Part shown: positions 38,404 to 51,800 of the stretch, piece after piece
Position numbering within the stretch: the first letter of the stretch is position 1
Layout of the letters: each line of letters opens with the position of its first letter
Assembly: GCA_012295275.1 (NCBI GenBank)
Contig: CM022665.1
Location: forward strand, 43,140,152 to 43,204,151
Length of the DNA stretch: 64,000 nucleotides
DNA from: Chrysomallon squamiferum
Lineage: Eukaryota > Mollusca > Gastropoda > Neomphalida > Peltospiridae
Reading direction: 5' to 3'
Notes under the pieces: generated by a model
Told to the model about the DNA's origin: nothing
Seen by the model: the letters and a program-made list of their open reading frames with translations, nothing else
The model's database searches: none
Position numbers and translations under genes: made by a program

Positions 38404-41400
38404 ATGGCTATTGTTGTTGATGGAAAGAGCATCACTGAAATGAAATATCATGATTTACAAAAACTAGCAAAATCTGTTGGCATAAAGGCCAATTTGAAGG
38501 TAAAGAATGACGTACAGGGAGTGTGGTCTGTTCTGCTCTAGATCTGTAATTTTTCAAACTATAAAACTTGGCTCTTGCAAGGTCCACATTAAATTAGTAA
38601 TAGTTAATGAACGTAATGAGCTTGACGATTGAACAGATTATTAATTTTTGTTATGTATTTTTGTCCGATAAAACATTAAATATTTAATGTACTGTTATTA
38701 TTAATACATGTAACTAAGTAAATGATGTTACCAGAAAATCTCTAGCTTTTTATTAAAATACAGAAAGTGGATCAAAACAGGAAATAACTAAATAGCTTAA
38801 ACAGTAATACGAGTAAATCTCTAAATGATTACATAATTGGATGTTACGAAAATACAATTTTGTACAAAAGTGTTTGAATAGTGTTAATTAGTTATTTAAT
38901 CATACTTAAATTGTTAAAAAGGATTAGGAATTAAAGCTATGTTACGTAGTATGTTACATTAAATGATTATGCTGTAAGATAATTATATATTTAAACAGAA
39001 TATATGTAATGAATGTATACAGAATGTATATAATATTTTATATTTCACTTTAATTTTGCATGTAATTTTATTTATTTATTTATTTTTAAATTATTTTCCA
39101 GATGATTCAGGTTGTGCCACCTATCAATTACATTTTCTCTTTAATTGTTTCAGATTGAGAAATTGCTTGAAGCTTTAACAGACTATTACAGTCAGAATGC
39201 AGACAAGAATATGGTAACCAGTGAATTTATTAAAATATACCTAAATCATCAGCTAAGATATTATATATAGTGTTCTTCAGTTATGTGATACTTTACAAAA
39301 TCAACCAACAGGGAAATTCTTGGAGTTAATTATACCTTTTCAACTACATTCATTTATTTATGTTTTTCATTATTTTAAGCTTTCTCCCTTTTTCAAATAT
39401 GGATATAGATATAGATTTAGAGATATTGATAGATAGATAGATAGATAGATACAGATTTAGAGATAGAAATAGATAGATAGATACAAATATAAAATTTTTA
39501 TAAATCCCCTCTTATATTTTTTTGAAGGACAAGCAAATTTTCCTTGTTCAAAAATTATTTTCTTTGTTTATTAAAATATGATAAAATTGTGTTTTTAAAA
39601 AATAAATAAATTTTATTGTTATTTTCTTTTAACAGTCTGAAGCATCAGAGGCAAGTGGTGATGTGGATGTGGGGAAGACAAAAAATAAAAGGCCTCCGCC
39701 CAAAAAAGCAAAGCGACGAGGAAGAAAACCTGTCAGGTCAGCTGAGGAGGTTAGTGTCCTGTTTTGTGCATGTCGTACACACATTTTCATCCTTTCCAGC
39801 TCTACTGTTTTTATTGTTATCAGGATAAATAAAACATTTTCCTAATACTTACTACATGACAGAATTATTTTCAGGCTGTTCTGTGAAATGGTACAGTCGT
39901 CTATAACCATGCACATAGTTGTTTAAATAAATCAATCTATTTGCTTTAGTTGTGTGTAAATTATATGCAGGAGTGAAAACCACATTCTTTAATAGATAAT
40001 TATAATTTATAGACAATTTACTTAGTCCGTTCAAAACAGTCCAACCAGTAGCAAATGTTTTTTACTATAATGTTCATTCTAGAGAGTGGAAAAGGCAGTT
40101 GGTAATGTGGGGTCTCCAAAACATCAGAAACCAGCAACAAAAGATACACGGAAATCTCCTCTAAAATCACCTGTGAAAACACCTGTTTTGTCTACTACAA
40201 GCATGAAGCGCAAGTCACCTTTCAAGTCACCTGACTTGTGCACTAAACGTTCGAAGAAGGAGTCACAAGTAAAGTCACCTATGAAGTCACCCACCTCAAA
40301 TACTAAAGGTGTGAAACATGAATCACCTTTGAAGTCACCTACTGTAAACATCAAGGGCAAGAAAAAAGAATCACCTGTGAAAACACCTGGAGGACGTAGT
40401 GTTAAGAGTGCTTTGCATGGTTCGTGTACTCCAAGGTTTAATTTTGGCAGTGGAAAGAAACTAGAGGAGAAGACAAAGCTCACGCCACAAATGAAATCTG
40501 TTATTCTCCGACGCAGCTTGTCTCTGTCATTACAGAAGAGAAAATTCTCAAATTCTTCAGGAAGACAGGTTATTGATTGACTTTTTGTCTTGTGTATTTA
40601 TTTATCTATCTGTTTATTCTTTTTATTTTTTTATTTTTATTTTTTTATTTAAGTAATGATTGAAGTTAAGTGTTTAATAGTACATTAACAGATGTCAGTA
40701 TTAATTGTTGAATTTTTAACTATTGGAGGAAATATATAGCTACCATCTTTTGAGCTTGTTAACAAAATTTTGTATTTGAAAAATAGAATTTCTTCTTTAT
40801 TTCACCCTTGGGACTGTGGACATTTTTAATACAGACAACCTCCTAAAACAGGCTTCAGCTGATTTTCAAACTTGAATGTTGAGAAAATACAGTTCATGGC
40901 CTTGGCAGAAAATAGGGATATACTGTCAAGTTTTTGTATTATTTATTTATTTATGTAATTTTATTAATAAATTTCTTAATTATTTTATCCAGTAAGAAAT
41001 ATTTGTCACTAAAATATTTATTTTAATTTCAGAGAGTGGAGGCGAGTCCAAAATCAAACAGAACTAAAACAACTCCTCCTGTGACAGTTGGCTTGGGAAA
41101 ATCACCAAATATTCCAAATGTAGAAACAGCTGATGCTGGGAATCTTGCAGAGACAACAGTGCTGACACCTGCAATAAAAGCCATTGTTCTGAAAAGTCTG
41201 TCTCCACAGAAACGAAAACGTACATATTCTGGACAGGTGGTTCTTTCATTTAATTATCATTATTAATTAAAAAAATATATATATATATATATATATTGTA
41301 TGGCTTTGAAAGTATTGATGACTCAGCATTTCCTATTGTTATTTCCATTCTCTAGAATGAATATTTTTTATAAAAAACATTTACAAATTATATATATATA

Positions 41401-44400
41401 TATATATATATTGTTTATATGAATACTTTAAAAGTCATCAAAACTTTGTAAATGGTTTTTATAACAATATTCATTCTAGAGAGTGGAAATGACAATAGGT
41501 AATCAAAACAGAATTATATACATTATAGCAAACACACATACACATATGCACAAAAAAACCACACATGCTTTAATTATTTTATGATTTAGAAAATTAAAAT
41601 TTCACTCTTATTTTGAAAGACAATAAAAACGGACTTTTTTGGAGGATTTTTTTGCTCATTTCTTTTAGAATTTTTAAGAATTAATGAATGATTCAAAAAT
41701 GCTATAAAAAAAAAGATGAGATAGTTTGTTGCACGAAAAAAAAGAATATTTTAAAATTCTTAAATCCAAATTTGTAGAAGAAATCAGTTGAAGCTGTTGT
41801 TCCGAGTGAACCGTCACCAAAGAGAAGACGAAGAAGTACATTTGACAAAACACCAGAGAAAGACTCCAGTCCTGGGGTGGGTGTCCTCCTCAACGCCATG
41901 AAAGACAACATGGACAGCGCTGAAAGAAAACAGAGTCTGATGACAGCCATAAGCAGCAGAGTGATGGAAAAGAGTAAGATATTTCTTTTTTAAATCTTTT
42001 TCACACTGTTGTCTTACATTTCATAGAAATTAATTAAAACTGGTGGAATATTGACAAATACTAAATTTAAAAAAAAACAAAAAAACTCTCTGTTGGTAGA
42101 TAAACAGACTGTAGAACATGAATAAAGCAGTTGTTATTATCATTCTAATTAATAAAAGGTAAAATATTCCTCCATTGTTTCAAGATGAATGAATTATGTG
42201 TGCACTGGTTATTAAATAATAATATTCTTAAATTATTAATTTAATCAGAAAAGAATCAAACATCAAAGACAGTGCCAGCTGATAACTCACAGCGAAAAAT
42301 TCCGAGGTTTGTAGCATATTTCGAAAAAAACAAACCAGCTGGGAAAAAGCCAGTCACACCAGGTAAATATATATTATTCTGCTATTTTTTATTCATTCCT
42401 TATATTTTGGGGGAATTTTTTCTTTTATTTTCTGTTTTTCTATTTTTCTTTTGTATTTTTGTATGTCATTGTGTCGTATATTATATCTGATGTATAATAA
42501 TTTGAACATATGCTAAACTATTTTTATTAGTGTATTTTTATAAATATTGTGATCATAATATGCAGTTTTTATGTCAATAATCATTGCAGTGTAATTTGCA
42601 ATTTGTTCAGTACTGTTATTGTATTTATTATTTGACAATATAAAAATTTGGAAAAGAGAGGCAACATTTTCATGTTTTATTTTTAGAAAAATAAGAAACT
42701 GTGTTTCAGTTAACACCAAAACAGTGATTTCTCAATTATAAATGAGAGGGTTTTTATTTGTTTGTTTGTTATTTATGTGTTTGTTTATTTACTTACTTAT
42801 TTATTTATTTATTTACGTATTATGTATTATTTTTATTTATTTATTTTTTTATTAAAGCAAAAATCTGTCTATAGGCCCACTATTTTAAAGAATTGTTTTT
42901 TTTTTTTTCTATCTGAATTAGGCAACAAAGACTGGCAGAAGATTCACAACAAGGAGTTCAGTAAGTTTGACTCAATTGATGTGTACCTGGAGAAAAAGAG
43001 AAAGAGAAATGAGCAGATTGCCTCATCTGTGAAAAAAACACAGAAAGTGCTTGACGACAACAGAGCTGTTGTGAGTCAGGTAAAAAACATGAAAACTCCA
43101 ACCAGTGAGCAGTATAAGGTGAGTAGTCAGTGAGTAGACAGTGAGTAGTCAGTGACCAGATATTAATGTTTCTGTAAGAACTTCAGAGATACTTTTGTAT
43201 AACGTTGGGTTTTTTTTTGGTTTTTTTAATTACATCATTTTTCTGCGTATATATGTATTTTGGTTAAATAAGTCTGATTAAGTGTTTGAGACTAACCTTG
43301 GAAAAAAAATCTAAATTAGTATAATTAATAGATTATTCAGATCAAAGAGGTTCCCATTTTACAAGAGCAAAATCTTTGATTTATTAATATCTGTTAACAT
43401 TAAGGGTGGTTTGATAATTAGGACTGTTACAGTTAAGTTACATTTCTCTTTGTTACTATAACATTACCCATAAGTCAACACAGATATATATTTTGTTAGT
43501 TTAAGTTTGAGGAATTCTGAATTTGTAAATCTTGTTTAGCTGTGAAGAAATTTTAACTTTGTGTCAGCATGTTAATATTTATGTTGCTGAAATATAATTT
43601 AACAGATAATAACTATAAAAAATTATGTCTCAAAATACAGCTGCTAATATTTATTATCTTAAGTTAATAATACTTGTATAATCTTCTCAGCAGATATAAT
43701 TTCTGTAATTTATATTTGAACTGCAATCACTCCTTCAGTGATTTTAATATTTTTCCATGACAACACGTACATGTTATACATTTGATGTGTGACAGTCTGA
43801 GCACCTGCTTAACTGTTTTGTTTGTTATTTTTATTACTATTTTTTTCTTTATTATTATTTGTAATTTTCTTTTTTATGTTTTTTCATCATCATTATATTA
43901 TTATTATTATTTTTTTTTTTATATTATTATTATTATTATTATTATTATTTTTTATTTTTTTTTTTATTTTTTTTTTTGTAGAAGAAAACTGTGTTTAAAA
44001 ATGCTGAGGTAAAAGAAAACTTGGTGCAGACAAAGAAAGTGAGCCCGTTCAAGCCTGTGGTTCTGAAAACAAAGCACATGAATCTCAACTTCAGCAAGAC
44101 CCCGCAGAACTCCGCCCTGGTCAAACACGACAAGGAGAAAATGTTTGGCACCCAGGAGAGACACGCCAGCTGTGTGAAACCAGGCAAAAAATCTACAGGT
44201 AGTACTTGTGAGATAAATGGTTATCTTATTAGAAGAAAAAAAAAAAAAAATAATAATAATAATAAAACAAAATAGCATGAAATTAACCCTTTGTACCCTT
44301 CAAAACCTGACATTATATAAGCAACATCCACCTCAAACCTGGCACGAAAGCAACAAATTGCAAAATTATTTGCATGAATTTTTCTGAATTTATAAAACTG

Positions 44401-45839
44401 TGATTGGTTAAAAAAATAAAAGAAAGAACTACCTACATCATTAACATTCCTTTTTAGCAGCCATTTATTAAAAAGTGTTAAAAAATAAAATCATGGGTGA
44501 TGTCTGTCTGTAAGCAAATACATAAATAAAGAATCATAATTGGTTATAACAAAACTAAGAAAGTAATCTATGTAAATTAAAAGTATAGAAGATAAAAGAC
44601 CAGACAGAATATGCTTTCTGTGTGATTGCTACCTGGATAGCTCTCCTCAGTGTCTCTATGACATATCTTTCTCTCATCCATGAGTGTCTTACAGATAAAT
44701 TAAATTGCTTTAATTTCCATTTATCTGTCAAAGAAAACAGTAATATTTATCCTCATATGTTTATTACATTTTTAAAATTTTTATAAATTAATAAATTTTA
44801 TGCTATGTATATATATATATTTATTATATATATATATATATATTTTTTTTTAAATTTTTAAAATATATTTTTATCTGTTTTTAAACAGCCACTCCTTTTA
44901 AATTCAATGCAACACTAAACACAACCAGCTCGGGACTGAACACCACTGTTGGGTCAGCAAGGAAGCCATCGTTTGACCTGAAAGCGAGCCTGTCGCGACC
45001 CATCACCTGGAAAGCACACAAGGGAAAGCTGAAACCACTGACAGACCTCAGCGACCCTAAATACCTCTACTCTGACGTGGACGTCAAAACTCACAAAACA
45101 CAAACACGGTACGCCTGGTGGTATGATTTCAAACATTACAGACAGCAAATCAAATTTTTATTTTATTACTGGATATTCTTTTAAATAACAGCCATTTTTA
45201 TTTGATTTTTTACTTTTTAATTTATCTTTTTATTTATTTTTTTATTTAAAAAAAAAATTATTTATAAGGATAAAACATATTCCATTCATTTGGTTTATTA
45301 ATTAATTGTATTATGAGTCAGAGGTTGATTTTTAACTCTTAGGCTAATGCATCTTGCCCATGGTATGAAGTGTTGTAGGTTCAGTCCTTCATCGAGGTAA
45401 TTGCCCATTCATTCTACCAGTGGCAGATTATTTTTGCCTGAGTGTTGATCAGTATGGTTGTAGATACAAAATCAAACAGTAGTAATGAATTATGGTCATT
45501 TTTTTTTTTTTCCTTCTGAGGTTATTAAAAATATTTTTTTTGCTATTATTTTTTAATATTATTATGTTTTTGTTTTGGTGGGTTTTTTTTCAGAGATACA
45601 TACTCGGAATATTTTTCATGTACAGTGTGTTATGTTTGTGGGTATGTGTGGATATGCTTGTTGTGTGTGTATGTTTGCTGAAGATTGTGTGTCTGTGTGT
45701 ATGTGTGTGCATAGTGGAATATTCCAGTCAACATTTGTTTAACTTATTTTTCAGAGGTGATCGTCGAAAAGCAGCTGAGGCTCATCGACAAGAGAAGAAA
45801 CATCAGAGCCACATGAAGAGACGAGGAATAGAATCATAA
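38404..45839 (+). CDS. NUSAP1: Nucleolar and spindle-associated protein 1 (NuSAP), 662 aa
   Basis: NuSAP binds and bundles microtubules near mitotic chromosomes. Eleven coding exons join in matching phase: 38404-38499, 39154-39213, 39636-39749, 40083-40568, 41033-41236, 41778-41973, 42249-42362, 42922-43118, 43982-44198, 44889-45108, 45755-45839. Residues about 8-50 form the SAP DNA-binding motif (KYHDLQKLAKSVGIKANLK). Exon 3 has an AT-hook-like KRRGRKP. Exon 8 (WQKIHNKEFSKFDSIDVYLE) matches the conserved NuSAP helix. Exon 10 carries the hallmark FDLKASLSRP and HKGKLKP. The C-terminus is the charged basic helix (RKAAEAHRQEKKHQSHMKRR). Exon 9 has a KEN box (EVKENLV), a typical APC/C degron. 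The protein is longer than the 441-aa human one mainly because of exons 4-5, which are rich in SPxKSP/TP sites likely phosphorylated by CDK (inference). The ATG is the first in frame with the SAP motif. Confidence 0.95.
39428..39485. repeat. (GATA)n microsatellite in NUSAP1 intron 2
   Basis: Interrupted tatc/gata repeats: gatagatagatagatagata, then cagatttagagatagaaa and more gata. Confidence 0.85.
40083..41236 (+). repeat. NUSAP1: NUSAP1 exons 4 and 5: duplicated exons with SPxKSP repeats
   Basis: Both exons are phase 0 at each end, begin AGAGTGGA (RVE) right after the acceptor and end with the same block: LTPQMKSVILRRSLSLSLQK plus RKFSNSSGRQ in exon 4, LTPAIKAIVLKSLSPQKRK plus RTYSGQ in exon 5. 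That points to duplication of one exon. Exon 4 is longer (162 against 68 residues) and contains repeats of the form KSPLKSP, SPVKTP, KSPFKSP, KSPMKSP, ESPLKSP and ESPVKTP, all potential proline-directed kinase sites. Confidence 0.75.
41440..41500 (+). pseudogene. Decayed third copy of the NUSAP1 exon 4 start
   Basis: The intron between exons 5 and 6 contains a stretch that matches the 3' splice site of exon 4 and about 40 bases before it: ttcattctag then AGAGTGGAAATGACAATAG then gtaatc. If spliced, the 19-base exon (41480-41498) would break the frame because both neighbours are phase 0, so it is read as an exon relic. Confidence 0.6.
43119..43152 (+). repeat. Tripled 11-bp donor repeat next to NUSAP1 exon 8
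   Basis: The exon 8 donor gtgagtagtca is followed at once by gtgagtagaca and gtgagtagtca, then gtgacc. Three consecutive 11-base units each start with the consensus donor gtgagt. Confidence 0.85.
45300..45480 (+). mobile_element. Possible old tRNA-derived SINE in NUSAP1 intron 10
   Basis: The stretch is less A+T-rich than its surroundings and contains ggttcagtcc (45378-45387), one base short of an RNA polymerase III B box, preceded by cttaggctaatgcat as a weak A-box-like element about 40 bases upstream. The 3' part (tgcccattcattctaccagt) would be the SINE body. No target-site duplication was found and only one copy is present in the window. Confidence 0.3.
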
Positions 45840-48578
45840 TCTCTGTTTTTAAATAACCTGTAAATAGCCCCATACATCTCAGTCTCATTGATTTCCTCAT
45901 TTCTTTTACGTTTGTCTGTCTGTCAGTGCTGTTTCTTTATCTCTCATTTTTCATTTTAAAATCGTTTCTTTTAGTTTATTTTTAATTTTTTTGTCATTTT
46001 TTTTTTTTTTTTTTTTTTTAGACACAGTTTTGCCTGTTATTCATCTTTTGGCAAAACATAGCCTAATAATTTAATCTAATGTTTGTGAATGTTTTAAATT
46101 TTTATCACATCTGAAATTTAAATGATATCAGAAATTGTTTTAGTAGTCTTGGTATGTTGACGAAATGTTAAAATTTTAAATATGTTTTTTTAGTGGTTTT
46201 GGATAAAATTTTTTCTTTGGATGCCCTTGTAATTTTAAAATATTTGCTTGAAAATTTTCAAAAACAACAGTTACGTATTTTGATAATTAAAACACACTCA
46301 GCATGAATATTCAGAATACCTTATCATATGTATGTAAATAATTAAAATTTCCTTAGAGCCTAGCAAATAAAACAAAAATTACAGATTGACATAGTTTCAT
46401 TGTCAAGTTTAGCATATTTTATAATATGCTGGTTTTAAAATTTACGTTTTATGTTTATTCTTAAACTTAGGTTTTAAGCATCAGTAAATTAGCAGAAACT
46501 GGATAATTAAATTTTTGTTTTTAAATTAGAACTAATTGTATTGAAACATTAAATTGTTTGTTTGGTTTTTTTCTGATTATTATTTTATTGCTTGATTTTT
46601 AGTTTGGGGTTTTTTTTTTTGTGTTTTTTTGGTTTTAATGATACAATAACAAGAAAGTTAATTTTGTGTTTTCAAACTAAAACAAAATGTACATAATTTT
46701 TATTAAAAGTAGGTTAGGATGTTGTTCAGGAATGTTTATATTTCTTTGATTCGAATATATTGGAGCATATTACACAGCTTTGGAAAAGGGTAAATTCTTT
46801 TAAGGTTATTTTAATAATGTTTGCATGTCTTACCATGGCACAGTTACATTTAGAACAGTTCAACAATATTAGTTGTTTGGTTTTACATACTTCAGTTACA
46901 TTGCTTAGTAATAGAAAAAATCATTCATGTACAATGTTATTTTGTTGGTGAGGATACATTTTTAGAATATTTTGTTTTAAGAAATGTGGATACCCTTGCC
47001 AATGGAATATAAAGCATTTTGAAAAATGATTCTTTGATCAAGTTGCACGATACTTTTGTAAAGTAATTCATGTTCTTTCCAACCAGTAAATGTATATTTT
47101 CAGAAATTTTGTTAACTTTTGGGAAGCGTTTAAGAATTTGTTGTATCAAATTATTGAAGAGATTTTTTTTTTTTTTTTTTTAAATCTGCATTTAAACTGT
47201 ATTAAAAGCTTTGGTACATACCTCACCTGTCTTGCAGATCAAACAACTTCTGTTAAAGAATTTAAAAATATAAATTATCTTTTACTTTAGGTTATTTAAA
47301 TCTTTTACTGATGTGCACAATGATCATAAGCGGTGAAAGTTATTTCTGTATTGTTAACATTTGTTTTTATTACTATTTACGATTTTAATTTTTTACCTAT
47401 TTTTTTTCCAAAGAATTATTTTAAATGTTTTCAAAATCAGTTTTTATTCTTGTACAAAGTAGGTGAAAGAACAAATCATTCTGTAAAGTTTATTTAATTT
47501 TTGTATTTATTTATTATTGTTTAGTTTTGGTTTTTTTTAATTCTAGATTGGTTTTAAGTTAACAGTTTTATCACCAACAATAAGCATAGAATATGTACCT
47601 AAGTGTAGTTTTGTTCCTTTAAACTTGTATTATTAGATATTGTGTCTGCATTTTACATGTTATTAACTTTTTCTTTTCTCTGTCCATTAATAAACATGGA
47701 TCTCTAATGTCATCAGTGTTGTTCATTTTTAAAAGCTACAAGTACTACAACAATGGCCCTTTCTTTTCTGAAATCCTGGATTCACTCCATATGGATCATT
47801 GTATTTTTAAATCTTTTCTTGTGATAAGTGGATTATATAGTGACTTACAATAAACTGTAAGAAGTGGATTTTTTATCCCCATTGTCTTAAATAAAACTTC
47901 TTGTTGTGCTGTGAGAAGTGGGTATTTCCAGACACCATACCCCAACCCAGAATGTGCTGTCATCTGCAGTGTGTCTACTAGTTGTGTTGATTTCACTAGG
48001 AGCTGTTTTTAATTATGCTGGTTTTATCTTTAGTAAACATAACTTTCAGTATGATTTTCCTAAACAGTATATAAAAGTGGTGTTTTATCAAATTAAAATG
48101 TAACTAACATTTTTTGAAGAGGAAGAAGCTCAGGCCATCATGAAAATGGATACAGTAGAGATTTGAAAAAGTAAAAGTGACAGTTTGTCAAACTGAATGT
48201 AACAGATTGTTTTTTTTTTTTTTGCTCTTTTTTTTTTATTGAAGGGGATAAATAAAATCAGTCTTTTAAAAATGGAAATATTTATTGAATAAATAAAAAT
48301 GAAAAAAAAATAAAAATTTTATATTTTGGCTGACAGTCCATGAATACAATTCACTGTTCTCCTATTTTTTTTTTTTTTATCAATTTTCAGATCTGGAAAA
48401 TATTTATAGTAATAAGAACAATAAACAAAAGACAATAACTTAAAGTTCAACAACAATTGAAAAAACACTTTTATTTTCTTCAAGACACTTGAATAATGAC
48501 AGTCTCTGACATACAGAAGTAGCAGCAATTCATCTGTTCATTGTATGTGCTGCCCTTTGTCTAGTTCTCTCACCGACA
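45840..48578. other. NUSAP1 3'UTR and intergenic region
   Basis: After the TAA at 45837-45839 there is A+T-rich sequence without coding signal. AATAAA at 47689-47694, in a T-rich setting followed by TG-rich DNA, is the best polyadenylation signal seen, which would give a 3'UTR of about 1.85 kb. On the minus strand an AATAAA (plus-strand tttatt near 48273-48280) could end the 48.6-kb gene. Long T runs occur at 45998-46019 and 47162-47180. Confidence 0.4.
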
Positions 48579-48797
48579 TCAGAAGATGGATTTGCCAGCG
48601 ATCATATTCTGCGTACATTTTACTTGCAGATTAACTCCACTTTCAAAAAAGCTAACTATTCCATTACAACAAGGACAGCACAGCCCAAATGGACTCAGCA
48701 GTACATACAGTGCAGCAGCAATGAATCCCACAGGCCACCCAATGAACACAAGAATGACAAACCAAACAAGAGACCAGAACATTTCACATAAACCCAT
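48579..48797 (-). CDS. Small membrane protein, 72 aa, copy A (family not recognised)
   Basis: One coding exon, ATG at 48797, TGA at 48581-48579. Residues about 7-36 form a strongly hydrophobic segment (FWSLVWFVILVFIGWP then VGFIAAALYVLLSP), long enough for one long or two short membrane passes, with a WPVGF turn in the middle. A cysteine cluster (CCPCC) follows, a plausible palmitoylation site, then a soluble tail ending QNMIAGKSIF. There is no signal peptide and no known domain that I recognise. A splice acceptor (attatttcag before 48817) sits 20 bases upstream of the ATG, so a separate 5'UTR exon is expected. The 72-aa paralogue at 53 kb has the same length, hydrophobic segment and tail, which supports this as a real gene. 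Confidence 0.8.
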   Translation of the reverse strand: MGLCEMFWSLVWFVILVFIGWPVGFIAAALYVLLSPFGLCCPCCNGIVSFFESGVNLQVKCTQNMIAGKSIF

Positions 48798-48817
48798 TTT
48801 CTGTTACAGAAGACAGC

Positions 48818-51800
48818 CTGAAATAATTTATAAATGGATGAATGTAAATCAAAGTCAAATTAGACATTAAGAAATTATCATCAATCAGTTATGGAACTGA
48901 AGTATTAACAAATCAGTAAATATTTATTATCAGACGTTAACAGATTTTCAACATGGATACTCTGATACAAATTCAGAATACAAAATACAATATAATATGA
49001 TATAATATAAAAATAGCCTGAAACACTGAATTTTTGGACTTTCAGTAATTATCATAAATATCTAGATCTTTGTTACATTATGAAATTGAAATATTAAATC
49101 AATAAATATTTACAAATTACATGTTCAAACATTAAACAAAATTTAAATTTCGTTATTTTAAATCCAGCTTACATTTCAAAAACTGAAAAAAATTTGAAAG
49201 TTATAAATCAAAAATCAAATTGGATAATTTTTAAAGTACAGATACTTGTTAAATTAAGAAATTAACTTGGGAATGTTTATTTACAAAAGTTCAGAGACTA
49301 TTAAATATTTAAAATGTGAATTTATTTTCACACAAATCTGGGTCACAATATGGAGGCAGAATGAACTTATTGAAGAATTTCCAAATGAATTATTACATTT
49401 AAACATTTCTGAAATTACACAATTTAAAAATCAATTAGTAACATGCAGTTGCGAAGGATTGTAATAGCCATGTAACATTGATTTCTTCAACAGCTGAAGA
49501 AAGAAACAGTGTATCACAGTCTTTACATTAAATTTGTCTCAAATGCTTGTTGAATTATTTTAACTTAAACACTTCAAACAATCATGTTGGGATCCAGCAT
49601 GTTAAAACTATGTATTATTTGTATAGAATTTTTTTTTAAAAACTGAATAAGATTTATATGCTAATATCTGCTCTGTACTGGTCAAATGGAATATAACTTA
49701 GGAATGCAGCAAATTCATATACTCGTCCTTTAATAATGTTTTAATAATATTTATGTGTTTTCCATAGAAATCTTTCTTTAATACCAACAAATAACAAAAC
49801 ACAGCAAATTTCCAATCAGTTTTTATAATTGCTTTATAATTTATAAACACATGCAGACAGAAATCAAAATTATGGACATTATTCTGAAATAACAGTAGAA
49901 AAAGGAAAATTTAAAAATCTGATTTAAAAAAATGAGCAATGATTTTCAGGCTTAAGCGTTGAATAATTTATTCTCATCAATTATTTTAATAAAGTAACAT
50001 GATTTGGTGTAATTTCTCAAAATTAGAAATATATGTTTACAATAAAATGTAAAAAGAAATATAAAAGATATAACTTTATTACTAGTACAGATATATATGT
50101 GTGTGTATATATATCTATTTAAAATTACAGATGGAATAAAAAGAAATTTGTTCAAAAAGTATAAAATGTCTTTTAGAAGATGTTTTTATATTTTACATAA
50201 CACAGCACTACTGATTTGTGGTAAAAAGTAACTGGATTAAAACAAACAGTAATGATAATTTATTATTTTTGTTATTCTTGTTATATTTTAAATTCTTACT
50301 GATTTAAAACAATTCCAGTTTATCCATTTGAATACAAAACAAATAACTAGTACAATGCAAAGATGAATTTGTCAAAGATTACCTAAAATGGATACAAAAT
50401 AAAACTCCAAATTATAACCGAAGGAACAATAATAGTTACTGGCAGAATAATTTACTTCAAAAGCAAAAATGAATATCAGCAGTAATTAAACAATACAAAT
50501 GACTGGATTATAAAAAATATATATATATATATATATAAAATAATAATAATAATATATATGTTATATATAAATACAGAAATAGAAGATATCAGCAATCTAA
50601 ACAAACAGCAATTTGCTTAATGAATTAAAAACAATAAATGTAAGTGAACAGGAACTAATTTATGACAGTTTGGTGTTTTGCTGAGTTTTTATTTTTATTA
50701 TTTGTTTATTAAATATATTTCTCTTATATATATAAAAAAATAATTATAAATAAAAATGAAAATTAAAAAATTCCTTTCATTTCTGAAAGGGTAAAGAACA
50801 CTAAGGTAAATAGCACCAAGATTTCTTTTAATTTATGTAATCAGTAAATGTGTTTACTGTTATCTACCTATGTGCCTACCTGTTATTGTGACAGACTTTA
50901 GTGATGACAAAGAATATATCTACTAACTATAAAAACTAGAAAAGTTGAAAAATAGCATGTCTGTGGAAAATAAAATATTTTTTTTATTGAATCTGGTTTG
51001 AAAATGCACAAAAAGTTAATGCTGAAAAAATGTTGTTTTCATACCAACATTCCCACCAAAAATAATTAAAAAAAAAAATAAAATAAAATAAATAAACAAT
51101 ATCCAAAAAAACCTGATATATTTAGACCAAACATCATTATAAATTACTTAAAATACAAATGCAATTAAAAAAAATAAATAATAATAACAGATAATATATA
51201 TTACATTTTTATTGTTTTTGTGCTTTGAGTTTGCAATAATCTTCAGATCTATTTATTTGAATAAATCTAAGACATTTTTCCTTCTGTTAACATGTCAGAT
51301 GACCAAAAATGAGCTCGTTAAACGTATTTAATTAATAAAACAAGATATTAGTAAGCAGTGCTTCTTTTACAGACAAAAATGTAAATATCTATTTAATTAG
51401 TGGTTGAATGACTATTGCACTTCTAATATTTATAAAAATGGCACCACCAATAAACAGGATGAAATAAAAAACAAAACACATATCATAGTTTTAAAACAGT
51501 TAATTGTATCTCACACTAAAATCAGAAATAGAATAAAAGACAAAAACTTCCCAAACAAACAAATATTCAAAGTCCCTGATTTTAACAGCAAATATGACAC
51601 ACCTTCTTAGCTTAAAAAAGATAAAACAAAGAGAAACAAACAATACTTATAATAAATAAAACATTCTCTACCAATATATATGCACATATATATATAGAGA
51701 GAGAGAGAGAAAGACAGGGGAAAATAATTAAAAATCTGATTCAGTAATAATATGAAATGAATAATAAAAAGATATACTTCATTTTATTACAATCAAACAG

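Noticed and set aside
45492-45754. Upstream part of the 115-codon frame ending in NUSAP1 exon 11
   Set aside because: It is intron 10 read through; the real exon starts after the acceptor at 45754.
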